Of a stretch of DNA of 53,123 bases, positions 8,296 through 16,895 are shown in pieces. The position numbers and the translations under genes are program-made. Positions within the stretch are counted from its first letter, which is position 1. Each line of letters begins with the position of its first letter. The notes under the pieces were generated by a model that was not told the origin of the DNA, did not search any database, and was given only the letters and a program-made list of their open reading frames with translations. The stretch spans positions 1 to 53,123 of the forward strand of contig CACYYD010000014.1 of assembly GCA_902778585.1 (NCBI GenBank), written 5' to 3'. Origin of the DNA: an uncultured Eubacteriales bacterium. GTDB lineage: Bacteria; Bacillota; Clostridia; Peptostreptococcales; Anaerovoracaceae.

Positions 8296-8967
8296 CTATT
8301 TATTCCGGAACAGACCCAGTGCTTCGGTCAGGTCGCATATGTATACATCTGCCGATTCTTTGAGTCCTTCCTGATCGGGCTCGCCCTTGCTGTCGTAAAC
8401 TCCGACGGTAAGATATCCGGCGTCTGCCGCTGTCTTAAGTGCGTAGAGCGAGTCCTCAAATACGCATGTCTCGCACGCTGCCGTACCCATATGGCCGGCG
8501 GCCGCATCATATATATCCGGGGAGTGCTTGCTCTTTCCGATCTCGGCATTTGTAAACATCCTGTCCACATAGCCGAGAAGTCCGTTCCGTTCAAGAGCTC
8601 TCGCGATGTGTTCACGGGGACTCGAGGTCGCCGCGGTGATCCTTATGCCCGCATCACTCACAGCCTGAAGCAGCTGTTCTGCGCCGGGTTTTGCCTGGAC
8701 TTCATAGTAGTAAAAGTCACGAAGCATGTCCTGCAGCCCTTTGCCGATCTCATCTGCGGTAAGACCGATGGAGTAGTGCTTCCTAAGATACTCCGCTCCC
8801 TGTTCCATACTCATTGAGAAAAGGATCTCTGCGAGGCCTTCCTCAGCTGCCTTTCCGATGCTCGCCAGATATCTGGCGCCTAGGTCCGTCCAGATCCCCA
8901 TCGAATCTAGCAGGACCCCGTCGACATCGAAGATCACACCTTTTATATCCTGTGCGAAGTTCTTCAT
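8296..8967 (-). CDS. HAD-superfamily phosphatase in the thiamine operon
   Basis: A 223-residue haloacid dehalogenase of the beta-phosphoglucomutase-like subgroup. Motif I is DVDGVLLDS near residue 14, followed by an alpha-helical cap. Motif II is at AATSSPREH, the lysine at GKSKHSPDIY and the acidic motif IV at VFEDSLYAL. Its ATG overlaps the thiE stop and it sits between thiE and thiD. The likely role is therefore a phosphatase for a thiamine intermediate, such as thiamine monophosphate, or a housekeeping HAD carried along. The substrate cannot be read from sequence. Confidence 0.88.
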   Translation of the reverse strand: MKNFAQDIKGVIFDVDGVLLDSMGIWTDLGARYLASIGKAAEEGLAEILFSMSMEQGAEYLRKHYSIGLTADEIGKGLQDMLRDFYYYEVQAKPGAEQLLQAVSDAGIRITAATSSPREHIARALERNGLLGYVDRMFTNAEIGKSKHSPDIYDAAAGHMGTAACETCVFEDSLYALKTAADAGYLTVGVYDSKGEPDQEGLKESADVYICDLTEALGLFRNK

Positions 8968-9620
8968 GCGTTTACCATTTCCTCAGTTACATTCTTCAGC
9001 GAAACAGTCGCTTCGTATATGTCTTTTTGTCCGTAGATGGCGCTGATCACGGCTATTCCGCAGATACCGCTGCCGGCCAGCTCAGGGGTGTTCTCCTTCG
9101 TGATGCCGCCGATGGCAACGACCGGAATAGATACGGCTTCGCATATAGCCTTCAGCGTTTCGAACGACACATCATCTGCGTCATCCTTTGATCCGGTCGG
9201 GAAGACCGCGCCGACTCCGAGGTAGTCAGCCCCCCGCTTCTCTGCGAGCACAGCCTGCTCTACCGTCTGCGCCGAAACACCGAGTATCTTGTCAGGTCCG
9301 ATGAGCGCGCGGACATCGCCCGCTTCCATATCGCGCTGCCCTACATGAACGCCGTCAGCGTCCATTCTTACGGCTATATCCACATTGTCGTTCACTACGA
9401 ACGGCACTCCGTACTCTTTGGCCATTGCCTGGAGTTCGACTGCTTCCTTATAGAAGTTCTCATCATCGAGATCTTTCTCTCTCAGCTGGAGGAATGTGAC
9501 CCCGCCGTCAAGGCTTTCGCGGACCACGTCATACAGTGTCCTTTCACCCAGCCAGTGCCTGTCCGTCACCGCGTAAAGAAGCAGTGATTCTGCCAGTTTA
9601 TCTCTCATTTCTGCATTCAT
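8964..9620 (-). CDS. thiE: Thiamine phosphate synthase ThiE
   Basis: A 218-residue TIM-barrel enzyme that joins HMP pyrophosphate with thiazole phosphate to give thiamine phosphate. Diagnostic stretches are FLQLREKD, VNDNVDIA, DGVHVGQRD, the phosphate-binding GVGAVFPTGSK and VAIGGI. It begins 15 bases after thiM, behind GGGAG, and overlaps the HAD gene by four bases. It is typical in length. Confidence 0.95.
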   Translation of the reverse strand: MNAEMRDKLAESLLLYAVTDRHWLGERTLYDVVRESLDGGVTFLQLREKDLDDENFYKEAVELQAMAKEYGVPFVVNDNVDIAVRMDADGVHVGQRDMEAGDVRALIGPDKILGVSAQTVEQAVLAEKRGADYLGVGAVFPTGSKDDADDVSFETLKAICEAVSIPVVAIGGITKENTPELAGSGICGIAVISAIYGQKDIYEATVSLKNVTEEMVNA

Positions 9621-9635
9621 CTGCGAATCGCTCCC

Positions 9636-10457
9636 TTATCTGATTTCGTACTTTGCGCCCTCGTCCAGCGTTTTGCCGTCCATGTTGAAGATGGCGTCGA
9701 TTATGCGGTTTCTGTATGTCGAATTGCCGTCGCCCTCCTGCATGCGGCTCCATCCGATCTCTCCGGCAAGGCCCATGGTGCATACAGCAGCTGCAGCCGC
9801 GTCAAGTGTCGCATCAGGGTTGGCTACGAGGAAGGCTGTCATCATGCCCGAGAGCTGGCAGCCTGTGCCGGTGATCCTTCCCATCTCAGGTCTGCCGTTC
9901 CTGATGACATAGCATCTGTCAGCATCTGCGACCAGGTCGATAGCGCCGGTGATCGCGATGATCGATCCTGTTTTAGCCGCAAGATCCTTCGCGAACTTCA
10001 CTGCTCCGTCGAGCGACTCCTCGCTTACCGCATCCGCTACATCAGCATCTACGCCCTTCGTAGTTCCGCTTCCGAGGGCAAGCGTCTTGATCTCGGAGAT
10101 GTTGCCGCGGATCGCAGTAAAACTGATCTTGTCCATGAGTCCAACGGCTGTGTTGGTACGAAGAGCCGATGCTCCGGCGCCGACAGGATCAAGCAGGACC
10201 ACATGTCCGAGCTCGTTAGCCTTCTTTCCCGCACGGTACATTCCCTCGATGCTGCTCTTGTTGAGCGTGCCGATGTTTATGTTGAGTCCGCCGCAGATAG
10301 TCGTGATGTCTTCAACATCATCAGGCTCGTCCGACATAATAGGGCTTCCGCCGCATGCCAGAAGCACATTTGCTACATCATTCACGGTCACATAGTTGGT
10401 GATGTTGTGTACCAGCGGCACATTCTTTCTTACGTTTTCAATACATGTCCCAAGCAT
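9636..10457 (-). CDS. thiM: Hydroxyethylthiazole kinase ThiM
   Basis: A 273-residue ribokinase-like enzyme that phosphorylates hydroxyethylthiazole, the salvage route to the thiazole half of thiamine. It has PLVHNITNYVT at the N terminus, the GTGCQLSG anion hole near residue 195, and normal length. The start at 10457 follows AAAGGAGAG by seven bases; an upstream in-frame ATG lies inside the terminator. It is the first gene after the TPP riboswitch and so heads the salvage operon. Confidence 0.95.
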   Translation of the reverse strand: MLGTCIENVRKNVPLVHNITNYVTVNDVANVLLACGGSPIMSDEPDDVEDITTICGGLNINIGTLNKSSIEGMYRAGKKANELGHVVLLDPVGAGASALRTNTAVGLMDKISFTAIRGNISEIKTLALGSGTTKGVDADVADAVSEESLDGAVKFAKDLAAKTGSIIAITGAIDLVADADRCYVIRNGRPEMGRITGTGCQLSGMMTAFLVANPDATLDAAAAAVCTMGLAGEIGWSRMQEGDGNSTYRNRIIDAIFNMDGKTLDEGAKYEIR

Positions 10458-10476
10458 ATTTCTCTCCTTTGTATTT

Positions 10477-10508
10477 AAAAAGCAGATATGCCTGTAGGTC
10501 ATATCTGC
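10477..10508 (-). terminator. Riboswitch expression-platform terminator
   Basis: On the minus strand GCAGATATG pairs with CATATCTGC (10508-10500 with 10490-10482) and is followed by TTTTT, just before the thiM ribosome binding site. Its place after the TPP aptamer shows that high TPP should stop transcription here. Confidence 0.85.
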
Positions 10509-10540
10509 CTTTGATCTGCTTATACAAAGCGGCTGTATAT

Positions 10541-10625
10541 TTCCCTACGTTGGCATTATCCAAATCAGGTTATGGGTCCGGGACGCACCTCCCGTTCTCA
10601 GCCTGCCTGCGCAAGCTCCCCGTTT
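10541..10625 (-). promoter_or_regulatory. TPP (thiamine pyrophosphate) riboswitch aptamer
   Basis: Read on the minus strand, the region carries the conserved THI-box parts in order: ACGGGGAGC, GGCTGAGAACGGGAGG, GGACCC, AACCTGATTTGGATAATGCC and AACGTAGGGA. The pairing of GGGG near 10620 with the closing strand at 10542 gives the expected P1. It controls thiM and the genes coupled to it through the terminator just downstream. Confidence 0.96.
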
Positions 10626-10698
10626 GTCTATATAAGATTACTCCTCAGCGCATGCTTACGCAATACGCATTTGTCTGTTTTACATAAATTAACTGCAG

Positions 10699-11604
10699 TT
10701 ATGGCTGCTGTGTCAGGTATTCCTTAGCCTTGCTGAAGCCCTTTCCGTGAACGCTCGTCGCTCTGGACATGACCACGAAGGCGTCCGGATCGATCGAGTA
10801 CACTATACGTTCAAGCTTGTAGAGTTCTTTCGGTGCGATAACGCAGAAAATGACGTCTGTCTCCTCGCCCACGTAGCCGGTCCTTCCGTGCAGCATGGTC
10901 ACACTGCGGTCCAGGTCTTCAAGTATCGCCTTTCTTATCTCGTCATTATGCCTGCTTACGATCTCAAGCTTTGTCCTTGATGCGCCTACAGCCAGCAGCT
11001 TGTCCAGAGTGATCGTGTATACGAGCACCAGAAGTATGCCGTACAGGCAGGTCTGTTTTGGAGTAAAAAGCATCTGGCCTATCAGAATGATGAAATCGAA
11101 AACATACATACTCGCGGACACCGGGATCCTCAGTGTCTTCTGCAGGATGAGCGGCGGTATGTCCATGCCGCCCGTGCTTGCGCCAAGCCTTATCACGACC
11201 GCAAGAGCAAGTCCTATCAGCAGCCCTCCGAAAAGCGCCGACAGAAGCAGATCCTCCGTCAGCACAAAATCTCCCACGGCCTTCTGTATGAGACCCAGCA
11301 TCACCGGATATGAGAATGTGCTCACAAGTGTCGACATGGCGAACTTTCTTCCGAGGACCAGATAGCCCAGCGCGAACATGGCGACATTGAACGCTCCGAC
11401 GAACGCGGAGATCTGCATGCCCGTAAAGTGATTTACTATAAGAGCTATTCCGGTCGTTCCTCCTGTGATGAGTCCTGACGGCAGTATGAACAGGACTACT
11501 CCTGCTGCGTATATAGCATTCCCCAGCACTATGAGCGCCGCACTTGCCAGAAGTTTGCCGGCACGTCCCGCTCCCCTTCTTTGTACATTGGCCTCTTCAT
11601 TCAT
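10699..11604 (-). CDS. YitT-family membrane protein
   Basis: A 301-residue protein. The N-terminal two thirds hold five or six membrane helices with the family pattern LPSGLITGGTTGIALIVN and LGASTGGMDI. The last about 80 residues form the cytoplasmic DUF2179 domain, with GRTGYVGEETDVI and a conserved VHGKGF end. YitT proteins are widespread in Firmicutes; their transport role is not settled. It is separated from the DMT gene upstream by a strong terminator, so it has its own promoter. Confidence 0.92.
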   Translation of the reverse strand: MNEEANVQRRGAGRAGKLLASAALIVLGNAIYAAGVVLFILPSGLITGGTTGIALIVNHFTGMQISAFVGAFNVAMFALGYLVLGRKFAMSTLVSTFSYPVMLGLIQKAVGDFVLTEDLLLSALFGGLLIGLALAVVIRLGASTGGMDIPPLILQKTLRIPVSASMYVFDFIILIGQMLFTPKQTCLYGILLVLVYTITLDKLLAVGASRTKLEIVSRHNDEIRKAILEDLDRSVTMLHGRTGYVGEETDVIFCVIAPKELYKLERIVYSIDPDAFVVMSRATSVHGKGFSKAKEYLTQQP

Positions 11605-11623
11605 ATCTGCATTTCCTTTCCCT

Positions 11624-11662
11624 AAAAAAACACGTCCGGCAGGGTTTTCCCTGTCAGACGTG
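11624..11662 (-). terminator. Intrinsic terminator of the upstream EamA gene
   Basis: On the minus strand CACGTC...CAGGG pairs with CCCTG...GACGTG around AAAA, with a small internal loop, and is followed by seven T residues. It ends transcription of the gene at 11749-12651. Confidence 0.88.
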
Positions 11663-11748
11663 GATCAAAGCTTTCACTTAATACATTTACCGTTTTCAGT
11701 TCTTTACGCCGCAGATGATAATCCGTCTGAGCGGAAATGTCAACAGCA

Positions 11749-12651
11749 TCAGGCATTCTCAGCAGCGGCCACTTCTTTTCTTTTGAGCACGGTATCCGTA
11801 ATAGTGATCACGGAGGCTGTCACAAGCAGGATTATTCCTGCGACAGTATTCCAGCGAACCGTCTCAAGCAGGATGATCACTGCAAATACAGGAGCGATCG
11901 CCGGCTTTATGAAGAATGTGATGGATCCTGTTGATGCGTCAGAATATCTGATAGCCAGGAAGTAGAAAAGATATCCTATGCCGGTGACCACGATACCGCA
12001 ATACAGAACGACCCAGATGTTCTCTGCCAGTCCTTCCGTTACAGGACGTCCGGTGGCAGCAGTCACGACCAGCAGGATCAGCGACCCTACTATGAAGCTG
12101 ACGCTTGTCTGTGTATATGTTCCTATGCGGCCTATCGATCTCTTGCCCATTACCGAGTAAGCAGCGAAGGTCACTGCAGCGAAGAGCATTATCGCCATTC
12201 CGCTTACAGTATTGCCCTCCTGCACGCTCCACGGGCTTATCATGAATACCGCTGCGATGATACCAAGCGCGAACGCGATCCACTTGCGGGTATCCATCTT
12301 CTCAGTGGTAAAGAGATGGGCTATCACCATGGCGAACAGCGGGTTCGTACAGAAGAGCGGCGCAGCCGTTGACGCGTTGCAGCGGAGCACTCCCATCTGG
12401 AAAGCTACCATGCTGAGCGCGATCCCGACCACTCCCAGAAGTGCCATCCAGGCAATGTCCTTTGCGTTCAGCCTGTATCCGCTGCGCCTGCTTTCGAGTA
12501 TCGCCGGCGGAACAAGCACAAGCCCTCCGATAAGGAATCTGACCGCTGTCAGCTGAAAAGAGTCCAGACCGCTTCCGCCTATCTTGAGCGCAACTTCCAT
12601 CGTGGCGAATATCGCCGCCGCCATTATTATGCAGACAATTACTTTTTTCAT
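11749..12651 (-). CDS. EamA/DMT-family transporter
   Basis: A 300-residue protein with ten predicted membrane helices in two EamA repeats (about 5-130 and 145-285) and positively charged ends. Drug/metabolite transporters export amino acids, nucleosides or other metabolites; the substrate cannot be told. It is a single gene between two terminators. Confidence 0.9.
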   Translation of the reverse strand: MKKVIVCIIMAAAIFATMEVALKIGGSGLDSFQLTAVRFLIGGLVLVPPAILESRRSGYRLNAKDIAWMALLGVVGIALSMVAFQMGVLRCNASTAAPLFCTNPLFAMVIAHLFTTEKMDTRKWIAFALGIIAAVFMISPWSVQEGNTVSGMAIMLFAAVTFAAYSVMGKRSIGRIGTYTQTSVSFIVGSLILLVVTAATGRPVTEGLAENIWVVLYCGIVVTGIGYLFYFLAIRYSDASTGSITFFIKPAIAPVFAVIILLETVRWNTVAGIILLVTASVITITDTVLKRKEVAAAENA

Positions 12652-12678
12652 CTGAAAATACTTCCTTCAAAACAAAGT

Positions 12679-12697
12679 CTGCCCGCTATGCGGGCAG
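12679..12697 (-). terminator. Hairpin between DUF4230 gene and its neighbour
   Basis: CTGCCCGC pairs with GCGGGCAG around a three-base loop; on the minus strand ACTTTGTTTT follows. It lies after the stop of the DUF4230 gene and before the EamA start and probably ends the DUF cluster transcript. Confidence 0.7.
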
Positions 12698-12730
12698 CAC
12701 TCAGTTAGTATACTCTTATTTTTGTACTTT

Positions 12731-13504
12731 TCAATCTGTAAATTCGATCTTAAGCGTGTATTTCGAAGACAGATTCGATATCATCGGCTGGAAAATCTCC
12801 CAGATGGAATGCTCTGCCGCCGCAGTCGCGTCAGATATCACATTTTCAGATTCGAGTTTCTGAAGCATCCTCTCCTTTGCCTGCGTCTCCACCTCTGCCT
12901 GCTGCTCAGGAGTCAGCTTTATGTTTCCGAACGCGAATGCCTCTTTTTCGACTTCTCCGAACTGTATGTTCTCGCTCGGGATGTTTATAGGCTCAAGCTG
13001 AGGCGACGGCACCTTCATTGTTACGATCTTTGTTTCCTCATCAAGCGTTATATCGTCGGCAGTGAGCCCGCTCAGATCGACAGTATATACTGCAGTACCG
13101 TTATAGGTTATCAGCTGGTACTTTGAAAACGCCTTGATATTGAAAAGACCGGTCTGTGTAAGAGTAGCCACGTCGGTGACCTCACGCGAATAGACCTCGA
13201 GTTTTTTCAGCTGCTCCTCATCGCCCAGCACAGCTTCTGCAAAATCAGCGGCCTTGTATCCGAATATCCTGTGATTTATCAGTGTAAGATCGCGGTCCTC
13301 TACGGCCGTCTCTGTTGTGAAGAGGGCTCTGAATGCATCCTTCACCTTCAATCCGTGCATGTAAGCTGTAAACAGCGTAAGTATAAGCATGCCGCAGATG
13401 ACACCTATGAAGAAATTTCTTATCCTGCCGAGCCAGCCTTTGCGGCGCCCTTTTCTCTCCGCCTTCTTAAGGGCATGCTTCATATCCACATCTTTTTCAT
13501 TCAT
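12731..13504 (-). CDS. DUF4230 domain-containing membrane-anchored protein
   Basis: A 257-residue protein with a basic N terminus, one membrane helix (about 28-50) and an outer domain of the DUF4230 type, recognised by VYTVDLSGL...ITLDEETKIVTMKVPSPQLEP. Function is unknown. AGGAG lies seven bases before the ATG and inside the last codons of the upstream gene, so translation is coupled. It is last in a minus-strand run of poorly characterised genes. Confidence 0.85.
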   Translation of the reverse strand: MNEKDVDMKHALKKAERKGRRKGWLGRIRNFFIGVICGMLILTLFTAYMHGLKVKDAFRALFTTETAVEDRDLTLINHRIFGYKAADFAEAVLGDEEQLKKLEVYSREVTDVATLTQTGLFNIKAFSKYQLITYNGTAVYTVDLSGLTADDITLDEETKIVTMKVPSPQLEPINIPSENIQFGEVEKEAFAFGNIKLTPEQQAEVETQAKERMLQKLESENVISDATAAAEHSIWEIFQPMISNLSSKYTLKIEFTD

Positions 13505-13508
13505 GGCT

Positions 13509-14621
13509 TTACTCCTGTTTCAGTCTGTCTGTTATGGCGTTTCTGGCTACGTGCGTGCCGCTCTGCAGCAATCCGCCTATTATTTCCATAAACTCAGCCT
13601 GCCTTTCCTTCGGTATGCCTTTTATACTGTCGAACATCCGCTCAAGCGCCCTGAGTTTCTGACCCTTCATCTCTCCAAATGTATCCATTCCCGTAGCTTC
13701 GAGCACCGAGAAGAGAGTGTTTACGAAGGATTCTCTTGACTCATCGTCTATATTGCTGAGCCACTTCTGCTGCGATTCCTTTACGAAGAGTCCAAGAGCC
13801 GACGGCTCCGCTTGTACAAAGCGGTTGCGTTCTATCTGCCAGGTCAGAGCGTCATGCTGCATGATGCCGGCCGCGCTGCTCCCGACTATCATGTTCTTTG
13901 CCTTGCTGGTCAGCAGCATGCCAATGATGGATGTATCCGGCACTATGCTCGTCACCTTCGGCACGATGCGCCTGTATTCTTCGCTTTTCATGACTTCGCT
14001 GCGAAAGCCCGGCCCGTCGTTGGTATAAACGGAGATTATCCGGTCCTGCACTTTTTTGTCACAGAAAGCTGCGGCATATACGGCAAAATTGCCGCCCTTT
14101 GAATGGCCTCCCACCCTGAGAGGTCTTCTTGTTCTTGAAGCTGCATCATTCAGGTAACGCACTGCGCTCCTCTGGCCCTCAGTCTCGGGAAGATAGCTCA
14201 TGTTGAAGTCTTCTTTCCAGCCTACTATGGTGCTGTCCGTACCTCTGAATGCTATGTACGCGCTTCCGTCCGGCAGCAAGTATGTAAGCGCCGCTATCTG
14301 CATGTCCTTGTCTGCATTGACTACATCCACATAATACGTAAGCTTTGTGCCTGCGAATCTCTTTCCGCTGAGCATACCGTCCATCAGAAGCGCGGCTCTC
14401 GCAAGATGTCCGCTGTCTTCCTTTATGCTTTCGCGGGAGTGTGTTTCAAAGTATCTTCTGTCAGCCTCTCTGAGAGTTGTCTTTATCGACCCGCTGCTGA
14501 GTATCCCGTCAAAGTCCGCGTAAGCGAGCTCGGCGAGGACAAGGTTGTCCACTTCATTGAACGGGTCCGTTTCGAAAGGAATGTCCCCTCGCCATTTCAG
14601 ATAATCAAATATGTCTGCCAT
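13509..14621 (-). CDS. DUF2974 (Mbeg1-like) lipase-like protein
   Basis: A 370-residue protein beginning MADIFDYLKWRGDIPFETDP, the typical start of DUF2974 proteins. An alpha/beta-hydrolase nucleophile elbow (GGHSKGGNFA) lies near residue 165, in a lipase-3-like fold with IAFRGTD before it. The substrate is unknown. The start at 14621 has AGGA upstream; a longer frame reaching 14750 is ignored because it runs into the preceding gene. It lies five bases after the DUF308-like gene. Confidence 0.85.
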   Translation of the reverse strand: MADIFDYLKWRGDIPFETDPFNEVDNLVLAELAYADFDGILSSGSIKTTLREADRRYFETHSRESIKEDSGHLARAALLMDGMLSGKRFAGTKLTYYVDVVNADKDMQIAALTYLLPDGSAYIAFRGTDSTIVGWKEDFNMSYLPETEGQRSAVRYLNDAASRTRRPLRVGGHSKGGNFAVYAAAFCDKKVQDRIISVYTNDGPGFRSEVMKSEEYRRIVPKVTSIVPDTSIIGMLLTSKAKNMIVGSSAAGIMQHDALTWQIERNRFVQAEPSALGLFVKESQQKWLSNIDDESRESFVNTLFSVLEATGMDTFGEMKGQKLRALERMFDSIKGIPKERQAEFMEIIGGLLQSGTHVARNAITDRLKQE

Positions 14622-14626
14622 TTTTC

Positions 14627-15169
14627 CTACTGTATATAGACTATGCTCGTCCGTCTGAAAGCGGACACAATGTTGAAAACTCCGTAATAGACAAGTCCTG
14701 CCGCATACACATAAATAGCAACTGTGATGTTGCGGTATACTACTCCGCATACTATAACGGCCACCGCAAGAAGGACCTGTATCGCGCCATATGCCATTTT
14801 AAATCTCCAGTGCGCACCGGATGCCCTGCTTTCGCGCGCCCTCAGCATAGAGACAACGCCGTGGAATCCATTTAAAGCTGCAACATAGATTATGGCATAT
14901 ACCGCAGGGTGGCCCGAAAGGCTGCCTGACAGTATTCCGAGGTCGAGATACAGTATGCCCCAGTACAAGGTATATCGTCCTCCGACCATGCTTCTGGCCA
15001 TCGTCAGGTAGAAGTAAAGCACGCGGATCCCCCTTAAAGTCATTCCAATGCCTATGAATGCAAGGATCAGTCTGATAGCAAAGCTTTCCCTGATAAAGAT
15101 CAGCGCCGCAGCAACAGCCAGCATGGCGATCCCGGACAGCAGAGCGGCGATCCGTCTGAATCTAGTCAT
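14627..15169 (-). CDS. DUF308/HdeD-like membrane protein
   Basis: A 180-residue protein with about six membrane helices arranged in paired hairpins, as in DUF308/HdeD-type proteins. No catalytic motif is visible. Its first codons overlap the end of the DUF6765 gene, so the two are translated as a unit. Confidence 0.7.
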   Translation of the reverse strand: MTRFRRIAALLSGIAMLAVAAALIFIRESFAIRLILAFIGIGMTLRGIRVLYFYLTMARSMVGGRYTLYWGILYLDLGILSGSLSGHPAVYAIIYVAALNGFHGVVSMLRARESRASGAHWRFKMAYGAIQVLLAVAVIVCGVVYRNITVAIYVYAAGLVYYGVFNIVSAFRRTSIVYIQ

Positions 15170-16328
15170 CGGTCCGCCTCCTTATATGCTCCTCCACCAA
15201 TCTCCTGAAGTCCCTTATACCTGCAAAACCCTTTTTTCTGAAATCTATGGATATCCCCGCAAGCGGATTCCCGGAGGTAAAGATCCGGTTGGTCACCATG
15301 CTCTTCTGCGCCATGGCAGCAAGGATGTACTTCCCCAGAAAAGTATCATTCTTACCGGGCTCCGGTGCTTCCATATACTCTTCACGGTATTTTGCCTCGT
15401 CAAAATCTTCGATCTCTGATCCCGAAAGTTCCTCTGCGAAGGTCTTCCAGTCAGCGGATGCATCCGTCTGTCTCTTTCCGAGTATTCCTTTTATACGTTT
15501 CTCATAAGGTTTTACCGCCTCGAAGTCATAGACTCCGGTCATGAATCCAACATCCGCCCTTAAGCATTCCAGTGCGAATACCATCTGGCAAAAGGCATGA
15601 TAATAATCAGAAGGATTATCCTTAAGATATTCCCTGTATTCTCCCCATGCCGGCAGATATTTGTACCTGGCAAAGCTGTAGTCCGGGAAGTGTCCGGCTC
15701 TTCCGTGTCCGAGATTCATTATTGAATGCTCATCACTCTGATAAAGACTGTTTGTGTAGACACCTTTATCAGGCTCATCCTTTCCCGACGGATCGTGATT
15801 GAATTCGATCTGTCTTTCTTTGAATCCATCCCCTGCAGGAAGCAGCTCATAAAAGTGATAGTTGGTGTTGTTTATCACAAGAGATGGAGTGCCCGCAAAC
15901 CAGCGGTGCGCCCATGTATCTGACAGTACATGCATGGCGATCCCGACGGCCTGAAGACTTCTCCCTGCGGCAAGCTCCACAGTATCTTTAAGCAGAGGTC
16001 CGTTAGTGTCGCATATGAGGCGGTATTTTCTCAGATATCTTTTGCTTACGCCCTTTCTTTCCGCATACAGATCCCCGGGCAGAAAATGGAACGAGGCCCA
16101 GATCCTGGTTATGTCCTGAAGCCCGAAAGGATCGGTAGGCGCTTCCATGAGTTCAAGCTGGAGCTGAGTCGTTGCGGCTGACGGCGGTCCTCCGATCATG
16201 CTGAGAAAAGTTCGGGAGCAGCAATCGGTAAATTGGGCACTGTAAGCTATCTGCAGGCTTTCCTCATGTGAATAGCCTGCTATATAGGCCGCGCAATATG
16301 TAGCGTAGTAGTGAAAATCCAGCTGCAT
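15162..16328 (-). CDS. DUF6765-family protein
   Basis: A 388-residue soluble protein starting MQLDFHYYATYCAAYIAGYS, which I recognise as the DUF6765 type. It is rich in His, Asp and Tyr, including HVLSDTWAHRWFAG and HGRAGHFPD. This spacing recalls zinc-dependent phospholipase C-like (S1/P1) metal sites, but that is a weak comparison. No signal peptide is present. The gene directly follows the four-helix protein (adjacent bases) and overlaps the next gene. Confidence 0.75.
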   Translation of the reverse strand: MQLDFHYYATYCAAYIAGYSHEESLQIAYSAQFTDCCSRTFLSMIGGPPSAATTQLQLELMEAPTDPFGLQDITRIWASFHFLPGDLYAERKGVSKRYLRKYRLICDTNGPLLKDTVELAAGRSLQAVGIAMHVLSDTWAHRWFAGTPSLVINNTNYHFYELLPAGDGFKERQIEFNHDPSGKDEPDKGVYTNSLYQSDEHSIMNLGHGRAGHFPDYSFARYKYLPAWGEYREYLKDNPSDYYHAFCQMVFALECLRADVGFMTGVYDFEAVKPYEKRIKGILGKRQTDASADWKTFAEELSGSEIEDFDEAKYREEYMEAPEPGKNDTFLGKYILAAMAQKSMVTNRIFTSGNPLAGISIDFRKKGFAGIRDFRRLVEEHIRRRTDD

Positions 16329-16892
16329 TTATGCTCCCTTTGCGTGCTTTAGCATTCCCCTCAGCTTTCGGATCCTGATGGCTGAGACCACCATCTCAAG
16401 CATCATAATCATCGAGGTCACCTCTATGATTATTGCAGGCAGTGACACATCATTGCTCAGCGCTCCGTATTCCTGAGGGATCTGATCATTGACATAGATC
16501 GAAATATCCGAAAAGATCGAGATCGTGCTGAATACAATAGACACGCATGCCAGAAAAAGATAGCCTCTGCGGCCTCGGCCTCCCCGCCCCTCAGAAATGG
16601 ACGAGCGCCCTATGTACAGCCGTGCGGTAACAACTATGAGCAGCACGATCAGCGTAAAGAAACAGACCACAACGAATAATGCGGTGTTGGACACTCCTTC
16701 GGCATCCGCCTCCGCCGATCTTTTTATATCGTCTACTGTCTCGTTTCTCAATATCACCAGCAGCAGTACGGTCTTTATTGCATCCCAAACGGCGAGGGCT
16801 ATTACCCCCGTTCCGACTATTATCAGATTGCTCTGACATTTTCTTATTGCGATCTGCTTCGGATCGTTATGGATGTGGTCTTCTGCAGTCAT
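16329..16892 (-). CDS. Membrane protein of unknown function, four helices
   Basis: I do not recognise a family. The 187-residue protein has hydrophobic helices at about 23-48, 70-95, 112-132 and 150-170, with an Arg/Gly-rich cytoplasmic loop between helices 2 and 3 (GRGGRGRRG). The ATG follows AGGA immediately, a weak site, but it lies three bases after the SEC-C stop. It belongs to the same run as the DUF6765 gene, so a joint envelope role is possible but inferred. Confidence 0.7.
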   Translation of the reverse strand: MTAEDHIHNDPKQIAIRKCQSNLIIVGTGVIALAVWDAIKTVLLLVILRNETVDDIKRSAEADAEGVSNTALFVVVCFFTLIVLLIVVTARLYIGRSSISEGRGGRGRRGYLFLACVSIVFSTISIFSDISIYVNDQIPQEYGALSNDVSLPAIIIEVTSMIMMLEMVVSAIRIRKLRGMLKHAKGA

Positions 16893-16895
16893 TCC

